From NCBI GenBank assembly GCA_026075535.2, contig AP026538.1, positions 12,214,001 to 12,278,000 on the forward strand: 64,000 nucleotides of DNA. Reading direction: 5' to 3'. Positions within the stretch are counted from its first letter, which is position 1, and every line of letters begins with the position of its first letter. Below are positions 56,900 through 64,000 of this stretch, piece after piece. The notes below the pieces were generated by a model. The model made no database searches, was not told the origin of the DNA, and saw only the letters and a program-made list of their open reading frames with translations. The position numbers were made by a program, and so were the translations under genes. The stretch comes from Tricholoma matsutake. Its lineage: Eukaryota > Basidiomycota > Agaricomycetes > Agaricales > Tricholomataceae.

Positions 56900-57870
56900 C
56901 ACTTACATGTAGTACATTCATCTCAACTATTGAGGAGAACAAGGGCAGCACACTCGAGCTCCACTGGTTTGAGTGGGCCATTGCTTTCAGCATGGCAGGA
57001 CCAAGTTCTCCTGAGCACAGGGGATTACATATATGGTGCAGGTCAATACGTGATCGACATGTGCTGATGTCAATCATGTCCACAAAGTTGCCTTCATTCT
57101 CCATCTGCTGGCCTGTGGACATGCTATCATGATACCACACTGAACCAGATTCTGTAATGAAACATGATGTAAAGTGATCTTCAAGGTGGTACATCACACC
57201 TCTGAGTCTGTACATTGTGCACTGTCCATCGGTTGTTGTAACTATTATCTTATCTGACAGAAATGTCCAGTGCTGTGACAGGTCAAATGCAATGATAGTG
57301 GGCACCTTTTCAAAAACATGTTGTCATTTGAGAAGAGACTGGTACACGTGGCAGCATGGTGCACACTCAATGTTGTGATTGTCAAGCAATGCCTGAATGG
57401 TGGGGCATTCATGTAACACTGAAATTTGGTAGCTGGAGGCAAGTGAATTTACCTTATCCTGTGGATGACCATTTGGGCAGTGTACTGATGATGATGTGAC
57501 AGTATGACTTGTAGCCAAAAAATAATCTAGAATGTATTGAATTCCTGTGTATCTACCCCAACCAAACACTGCAGAATCAGCTCTCTTCAAGCACCGTCAG
57601 TCCATTGCACAAAATCATGGACATCTTTGAGACTGTATGCAGTACCCCAAGGTCTAGTCTGCAAGAAGCTGGCAGAAATTTGTCCCAAGTATTCATTGTT
57701 GACATCTCTGAACTGGATAGTCCTCAGAGCTGTGTTGGATCATCTCGCCATGTGTTGTACAGAATAGACATGACTGCATCATATGCACAGCTATTGTTGC
57801 TCCACTGTGAGCCCTGAGCACTATCAGTTGGTGTGTGACTTGCGCTGTGAGGGCCAATGCATTGCATGGC
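56900..57870 (-). pseudogene. Cysteine-peptidase (USP/C19-like) domain, tandem copy 2
   Basis: Minus strand: QWSNNSCAYDAVMSILYNTW (Cys nucleophile box), a diverged middle with a frameshift, ADSAVFGWGRYTGIQYILDYF (57590 onward), CPNGHPQDK, then RGVMYHLEDHFTSCFITESG and VWYHDSMSTGQ with the His-containing motif. Same order as copy 1. A stop (near 57325) and frameshifts break it. Family assignment rests on the Cys and His boxes; the substrate is unknown. Confidence 0.5.
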
Positions 57871-57890
57871 AAATCCGAGTTCTCTTTGAT

Positions 57891-58914
57891 TCAGGGGGGG
57901 GGAGGAGTGCCACACCCATAAACAGCCAAAATTGCTTGGTCAGTATAGACAGTGGCCAAGTTTTGAGATTCATACAAAAGAGAGGAACCTGTAAGCATTC
58001 TATCATGAAACCAGACTGTGCCAGCATTGGTGATCACGTGAGCAGTAAAATGTTCATCGCTGAAATAAACAACACCTCTCATATTGTAAGGAATGCGAGA
58101 GTTAGTGCAAGTGATCTGCAGAACAGGATCCAAGGATGGCACATTGTGCCCCAAGTCAAAAGCAAGCAGAGCAGGAGTGTGGACAAATGTAGTACTTCAC
58201 AGCAAATTGACATTGCAGGTAGAACATTTAGAAGTCAGAGATACTGTGAAGTTATCGATGTATTCTTGCAACCATCCCTGGATGCCCAAACACAATCATT
58301 TGACAACTGCAAGTGGGAGAGCAGTTTCTGTCAATGTCATGTTCATTTGGACACAAAATATCTGCAGCTGTAACTGGCCGAGCTGTTTTAAGTAATTGCT
58401 CCATGATACAATGAACACTAGCATATCTACCGAAAGCAAATTGATTGGAAATCCTTGCCATACAACATCTGAGGAAGTCTCTGATCTGTTCTAAAGAAAA
58501 TTCTTGAGAAGAGGCAGAGGCAACTTGAATGCTGGAGTGGGTATGAAAGGACTGCACTAATGTATCAAGGAGATCACACTGCACCTCTTGCCAAGCTGTG
58601 GTAGTTGCCACAGGACATTCTCGCCATATGTTAAACAGTATCGCAAGTACTGCATCATATGCACAACTGTTGGTTTGCCATTGCATTCCTAAAGGTATAT
58701 TCAACTGCACAGCCTCATCGGAAGGATCAGTGGTCAGGTGATCAAATTTCACCTGTTTCAGCAGACACCTGTCAATACTAGCAGGACAGGTGTATGAACT
58801 TTTGCGGTTCTGTGTAGGAACGATGTGAGCATTTGTTTGTTTCTTCAGCGTCGATGGGAGGGCATCATCTACAGCCCCAGGATCAACCTTTGGACTATCA
58901 GATTTAGGGTCAAC
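57891..58914 (-). pseudogene. Cysteine-peptidase (USP/C19-like) domain, tandem copy 1
   Basis: Open from 58914 through 58252: a linker, MQWQTNSCAYDAVLAILFNI (Cys box), FGRYASVHCIMEQLL and CPNEHDIDRNCSPTCSCQ. After a break it resumes at 58154-57891: RGVVYFSDEHFTAHVITNAG and VWFHDRMLTG (His box). Upstream coding is cut at 58914 by the LTR starting at 58915. Domains of this type recur in agaricomycete genomes, probably as deubiquitinase-like proteins. Confidence 0.5.
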
Positions 58915-59995
58915 TGTTAGGAAACCACCCCATTACCTAATAAAATTTCATTTTTATTTTATTATGTCGAATTATGCTACATTATGCCAAATGATGCCAA
59001 ATGACACTACACTTTGATAGTGTGACAATTTTATTTTGCACACATCAATATGTACATGCATGTATGAGTGTGTCAGTAACAACAAAGTACAATATATGTA
59101 ACATAGTATATAACACAAGAGGCAGAGCAATATATTACCCTGGAGAATATGTTGGGAGTAATAGGGAAAAATAAAAGGAACCATCGGTAAAAAAATGTTT
59201 TTTTCTCCACACTTTTCTCTTTGCTCTTGCTCAGCAAAAATAACTCATCCATTCCCAGGAGAAAATCAGGTGAAAATGGAGGGGAAATATATCTTTTTTT
59301 CCACATTTTCTCTATATCTGGTGAAAATAACATTTTTTCTCCTGACTTCCACAATTTTTTCACCTATAAACAGATTAGTTATTTTTCCACAGAGGAAAAA
59401 CTGGGAATAGGTGGGAAAATAACCTTTACCCTCCTCATGTTCACAAGTTTTTCTCCTGGAAACAGATTAGTTGTTTTCCTGCAGCAACCAAAAGGACAAA
59501 GTGTGGGAAAATAACATATTTTTACTGATGGTTCCTTTTATTTTTCCCCAGTGAAAAAGTGTCTTTTTCTCCCATTATTCCCAACATTTTCTCCAGGGTA
59601 ATATATTGCTCTGCCTCTTGTGTAAACCCTAAATATACGCCTAGGGGACCCTAGTTGTGTTCTCTTAGGTATCTGCTTGTGGTGTGAAACACCTTTCTCA
59701 ACAAATTCACCTATTAATAACCCCTCACATCAAAACCATCAATCCCCCATCATGTGCGTGGATCCTGCCCCCTTCTGGTAGAGAGAACCCACATGGTCTT
59801 AGCTAGCAGATAGTGGGTGTTGCCCTAACAGAAGAACACAACTCCCCATATCAGTGTGCCTTCTCTTACTTGCACATACATCATTGTTTCACTGCACCAT
59901 ATCCAATTACTCATCCTTGTGGCACAAGCTGGAAGTACTTGTATATACATAATCTACCTTTTCTTTTGTAAGCCGACACCAGGCCTTGCCTTACA
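58915..59995 (+). repeat. 5' LTR (about 570 bp without the MITE)
   Basis: Starts TGTTAGGAAACC, ends GCCTTACA, and contains the MITE 59114-59622. The left border interrupts the peptidase frame. Fragments of the same LTR occur at 25752 and 44274. An alternative start at 59621 (TGTAAACCC) is possible. Confidence 0.6.
59114..59622. mobile_element. 509-bp MITE with 3-bp TAA duplication
   Basis: TIRs start CACAAGAGGCAGAGCAATAT and extend about 60 bp (near-identical). TAA at 59111-59113 and 59623-59625. A 3-bp TWA duplication fits PIF/Harbinger. Internal TTTTTCTCC/GGAAAAT-type repeats. Confidence 0.75.
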
Positions 59996-60317
59996 TTGTG
60001 ACCGCCAGTGATTGAGAGGCAGCGCTTGTCATTAGGACAGCTGCAACCAGACAAACAATTGGATCTGGTTTAGTCACAATTTACATCACACTCTATTCAG
60101 ATGACTATTTTAGTTACCAGCTGAATTCAGTGTTATCCCTGAGATCAGGCATTGTTGGGAGGGTTATTGATCCGAAGTGTCAAATTAGGCACCTGATGAA
60201 CAATGAACCATTGACAAACCTTGATGAATGTTGTCATGTGACCATAAACATTTGGAGAGGTCCCAAGAACAAATCTTGAATTTGTTGAAGAAGTGATTCA
60301 TCACAGATTTTACCATT
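59996..60317 (+). other. PBS and 5' leader of the Ty3/gypsy element
   Basis: TTGTGACCGCCAGTGATTG follows the LTR end directly and is a likely tRNA-primed start site. No other feature before the gag ATG at 60318. Confidence 0.5.
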
Positions 60318-61415
60318 ATGTCCGAACCCTCAACTTCTAATCCTGGTCCTAATCCTGTTCCCACACCAGTGCTAGAGGTGAAAATTGATGTGCATATGGC
60401 GCAAATGTCGCAATTTGTGTCAGTGTTGGCAGCATCACAGCCCAGACAAGCGGAAGTACAGCCAGAGATGACAGTAGAAAGAGATGATGATGTGGAGGAG
60501 ATGGTGGAGTGGATGTCACAGGAGGATGAGATGGTGGAGAAATCTGGAAATGGAAAAGCATGCTTACCTAAGTATGCACCCCTGCAGATCTTTGATGGTA
60601 CCATGGAGAATACAAAATCCTTCATCAGCTCTATGGCATTGTACATCCATGGGAGGAAGCCAGAGTTTCATCCAGCTGAGTCTAGGATTATGTTTGCTCT
60701 CTCATACACTCAGGGGGGGAAAGCACAGTTCTGGAGAAATGAGGCTATTAATCAAATTTCCACAGGAAATAAACCATTTGCAACCTTCAAGGAATTTCTG
60801 GAGAGATTGGAGGCATAGTTTGGAGACCCTAATCCAAAGGTGACAGCCAATGCTAAATTAAAGACCATGCACCAAGGTTCCCTAACAGTGGATGAATTTA
60901 TTTTGCAGTCCAAAGCAGAAGCTTTGCAAATGGATATGGGAGAAGCCGTGTTGGTAGAGTTTTTGAAAGCAGGATTAAATCCCTCTTTATTCAAGTCTAT
61001 CTACCAACTACCTTCTATGCCAGAGAAGTTGGATGAGTGGTATAATTGGGCAATGCACCTTGACCGGCAATATTGGCAGGAACAGGCAGAGTCAAAGTTG
61101 ATGTATGGAAGTAGTAAATTTGGAAAGCCATCAGGAGGAAAGTCTGAGAAAGGAAAGGCACCTCAGGTGCAAACTCTGAGGGCACAGCCACTGGCCATGG
61201 CAGTGACACCTATAGTTACAGAGTCAGCAGCACCAGCAGAGGCAATGGAGGTTGATCAAGTGGGGAGATGAGCCCCACTTAAATGTTTTAACTGTGGGCA
61301 GTTAGGACACATCACTAGGAATTGTAGGCAGAAAAGAAAGATTAGGGAAGCTACAATTGAGGAAGTGAAGCCTGAGGAAGGCAGGCAGATGAATTTTGTG
61401 GAAGAGTCCCAGTGA
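60318..61415 (+). pseudogene. gag: Gag of the Ty3/gypsy element
   Basis: One frame with stops TAG 60816-60818 and TGA 61269-61271, ending TGA 61413-61415. Acidic N-terminus, capsid-type region (FDGTMENTKSFISSMALYI, AQFWRNEAI, FKEFLERLEA, TVDEFILQSKAEAL), then a Lys-rich linker and a CCHC knuckle CFNCGQLGHITRNC (about 61290). Complete in layout, broken only by the two stops. Confidence 0.82.
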
Positions 61416-61511
61416 AAATTGAGGAGGAGTACAACTGTTGTGAATCACATGACAAAGAAAATTGCCAAGCACTATTTCCAAAAACCCCTAAATTCTTTAT
61501 TTGCTCTGCGT

Positions 61512-63849
61512 GAATAGAACCCGAAATCACCTTGACTGTGGGACTGAAGACAGTGGACACACATGCAGTGATTGATGTGGAAGCATTGCTTGATAGTGGT
61601 GCTACAGGATTATTCATTAATCGGTCCTTAAGTACCAGAAATGGTATTAGCACATGCAAGCTGGTGCAACCTATAATGGTGTACAATATTGATGAAACAG
61701 TCAATCATGGAGGAACTATCAAGGAGGAGGTGACTATGGTACTAAAGTATCAGGAGCATCAGGAGCGAGCCATATTCGAAGTGTGCAATCTTGGGAAAAC
61801 CAATCTAATAATAGGATGTCTGTGGTTACAGAAGCATAATCCTGAAATTGATTGGAAAACTGGGAAAGTACAAATGACTCATTGTCCTAAGGAATGTAAT
61901 GTGTGTGGGAGGAAGATGAAGAAGGAAAAAAGGAAAAGGAGAGAGAAAGAACATCCAAGGAAGTATTCTGTTATGATGGAGGAAGTGGAGGATGAGGAAA
62001 TGCCAAATGGAGAAGTTCCAGTCATGATCAAGAAAGAAGAGCAGAAGCAAACCTTTAGAGCAATTCGTGGAGGACAGTCATGGGACAAGAATATTGTGAA
62101 GGTGGAGAAGCCGGTGGAGGAGTGGGTGCCAAAAGTGTATGATGAATATCTGTCAGTGTTCCAGAAGAAGGAGTCTGAGTGAATGCTGGTGTGGAAGCCA
62201 TGGGATCATGCGATTGAGATGAAGCCAGGGTTTGTGCCAAAGAAGTTGAAGGTATATTTGCTATCTCCGATGGAACAAGAAGAAGTGGATGCATTCCTGA
62301 AGGAGCAATTGCACAAAGGATACATATGACCTTTGAAATCACTGCAGACATCACCAATATTCTTTGTGCCAAAGATAGACCAAAGGAAGAGGATGTGTAC
62401 AGATTATAGGTATCTGAATGAGTAGACAGTGAAGAATGCGTACCCCCTGCCATTGATCTCAGAGATAATTGACAAAGTGGAAAAAGCCAAGGTCTTTACA
62501 AAATCGTATTTATGATGGGGATACAATAATGTACAAATAAAGAAAGGAGATAAGTGGAAGGCTGCATTTGCCATGCATTGAGGATCCTTTGAGCCGCTTG
62601 TCATGTTTTTTGGGATGACTAATAGTCCCCTGACCTTCCAAAATATGATGAATGACATTTTCAAGGATGTAATAGACAAAGTTGTGGTAATAATATATAT
62701 TGACAACATTCTGATATTCATGGAGGATGAAGACAATCATGAGGCAATAGTGCAGGAGGTGCTACAAAGGTTAGTGGAGAATGATCTATTTTTGTAACTG
62801 GAGAAGTGTGTGTTTGGGGCAAGTGAGATTGAGTTCCTAGGATTATTGATCGGCCCTGATGGGATCAACATGGATCTGATCAAGGTACAGGTGATTACAG
62901 ATGACCTGCACCCACCCGTGTCAAGGAGGTTCAAGCCTTCTTGGAACTCACAAATTATTATCATTGCTTTGTGCACAATTTTTCCAAGATTGCTGCACCC
63001 TTACATAACCTTACACAAAAAGGAGTAGTGTAGAGGTGGGGAGAGCAGCAGCAGACAGTGTTTGAGGAGTTGAAGAGGAAGTTTGTGGAGGGACCAATAT
63101 TAGCCCCAGTAGATTTCACATGCCCTTTATGAGTAGAATCTGATGCATCCAATTTTGCTACTGGAGCAGTATTATCAATGTTGTGCAAAGATGACAAATG
63201 GCATCCTTGTGCATATTTGTCCTGAGGGTTGAATGATGTGGAGAGGAATTATGATGTGCATGACAAAGAGATGTTGGGGATAATATGAGCATTGGATGCA
63301 TGGAGGCATTATTTGGAGGGATGTACACATCAGATTGAGATCTGGATGGATCATCAAAATCTGCAATACTTCATGTCCACTAAAAAGCTTAATCGCTGGC
63401 AAGCACATTGGGCACTATTCCTATTGTGTTTCAATTTTCACTTGGTCCACAACCTGGGAAGTTTAATGAGGAAAGCAGATGCATTATCCAGACATATTGA
63501 TCATAAAAGGGAGGTGGAGGAGGACAATAAGAATGTTACCTTACTCAAACCCAAATACTTTCACATTTGTGCTATGCATCAAGGGCATCTATTAATAGAT
63601 AGCTCAGAAACAGAAATGTTGTCCAAAATTAGACAATGTTCAGAAATGGATGATGAAGTAGTAGAAGCCATGAAAGCTCTGAAGGGAGAGAAGAAAGGTA
63701 ATATGAATGGGCTGAGGAACAAGGGTTGGTGTTGTTTTGAGAAAAAGTGTATGTACCAAAGGATCAGGATTTGCAAAGGGAGATTGTCCAGTTACATCAT
63801 AATACACCGACTGCTGGACACCCTGGAAGATGGAAGATGTTGGAATTAG
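61512..63849 (+). pseudogene. pol: Pol of the Ty3/gypsy element (PR-RT-RNase H)
   Basis: Protease: EALLDSGATGLFINRSL (D-S-G). RT: FFVPKIDQRKRMCTDYRYLN, MFFGMTNSPLTFQNMMND, IIYIDNILIF (YIDD changed to YIDN), FLGLLIGPDGI. RNase H: VESDASNFATGAVLS, YDVHDKEMLGII, EIWMDHQNLQYF, RKADALSRHID. Many stops, mainly TGA, at 62180, 62329, 62515, 62580, 63130, 63226 and 63287, and at least two frameshifts (near 62890 and 63290). Frame differs from gag, as in elements with a separate pol frame. Confidence 0.82.
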
Positions 63850-64000
63850 TAATGAGAAATTATTGGTGGCCTGGAATCTCAAAGTATGTGTTGGGGTAGG
63901 TGGATGGATGTGATATGTGCATGAGGGGGAAGAAATTTCCAGAGAAACCTGCAGGAAAATTAATGCTGAACCCTATACCTAAAGTGCCATGGCAAGATAT
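63790..64000 (+). pseudogene. Integrase zinc-binding domain (partial)
   Basis: After a frameshift the sequence reads a H...H then NYWWPGISKYV and CDMCMRGKKFPEKP (H-H-C-C domain), continuing as PIPKVPWQDI to the window edge. The catalytic core lies outside. Confidence 0.65.

Larger units (their letters stand above)
58915..64000 (+). mobile_element. Ty3/gypsy element, decayed, continues past right edge
   Basis: LTR, PBS, gag, protease, RT, RNase H and start of the integrase zinc-binding domain, all on the plus strand. Many TGA stops stand where Arg is expected. The 3' part and 3' LTR lie outside the window. Confidence 0.85.

Noticed and set aside
59623..59640. Telomere-like TAAACCCTAAAT
   Set aside because: Single occurrence, no array.

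Overview
The window looks like a transposon-dense accessory region of a filamentous basidiomycete, probably an agaricomycete. Evidence: short introns (about 46-95 bp) with GT...CTAAC/CTAAT...AG signals; an alpha-kinase with an N-terminal C-x2-C finger; Ty3/gypsy chromovirus, Ty1/copia and tyrosine-recombinase retroelement proteins of the types common in these fungi; and no rRNA, usable tRNA or bacterial operon structure. Almost every recognisable reading frame is part of a mobile element or has been broken by one. The species cannot be named from the sequence alone.

Layout. 1-7722 is one copy of a non-coding element with 4-bp target duplications (family X). It is split by a 425-bp TG...TA element, a 1.16-kb solo LTR that itself contains a hAT-like element, and a 2.2-kb hAT-like element. 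7849-12474 is a gag-less chromovirus on the minus strand carrying another hAT-like insertion. 16.67-24.62 kb holds one conserved fungal gene (N-terminal zinc finger, later a DGKSPHTAYPFALH core) cut into pieces by three elements: a hAT-like element with a TA-flanked MITE inside, the second copy of family X, and a third MITE-like sequence. 25.1-27.7 kb is repeat debris. 27749-31960 is a truncated Ty3-like element (LTR, PBS, gag-protease). 31.96-34.28 kb is an AT-rich tandem repeat. 34.3-38.2 kb holds two decayed tyrosine-recombinase retroelements.

38.3-41.5 kb carries two divergent genes for a small (about 98 aa) protein on the arms of an inverted duplication; a third member is at 54.7 kb. 43-45.4 kb has fragments of a DUF6589-like gene and a copia gag. 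46246-53472 is the most striking object: a 7227-bp transposon with about 296-bp terminal inverted repeats and a 5-bp target duplication. It encodes a DDE integrase-type transposase (six exons), a divergent PD-(D/E)XK-like nuclease (three exons, its stop codon inside the left TIR) and a convergent alpha-kinase. 55169-56717 is another hAT-like element. 56.7-58.9 kb has two tandem copies of a cysteine-peptidase (USP/C19-like) domain. 58915 to the right edge is a decayed Ty3/gypsy element running off the window.

Two themes run through the region. First, nested insertions can be ordered because empty sites survive in paralogous copies. Second, decay is dominated by CpG transitions: most premature stops are TGA where CGA (Arg) is expected, and catalytic Asp residues have become Asn. 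A GC-rich module with intron-like inserts and GAGCA-N2-TGCTC palindromes recurs inside unrelated elements and has no explanation from known families.
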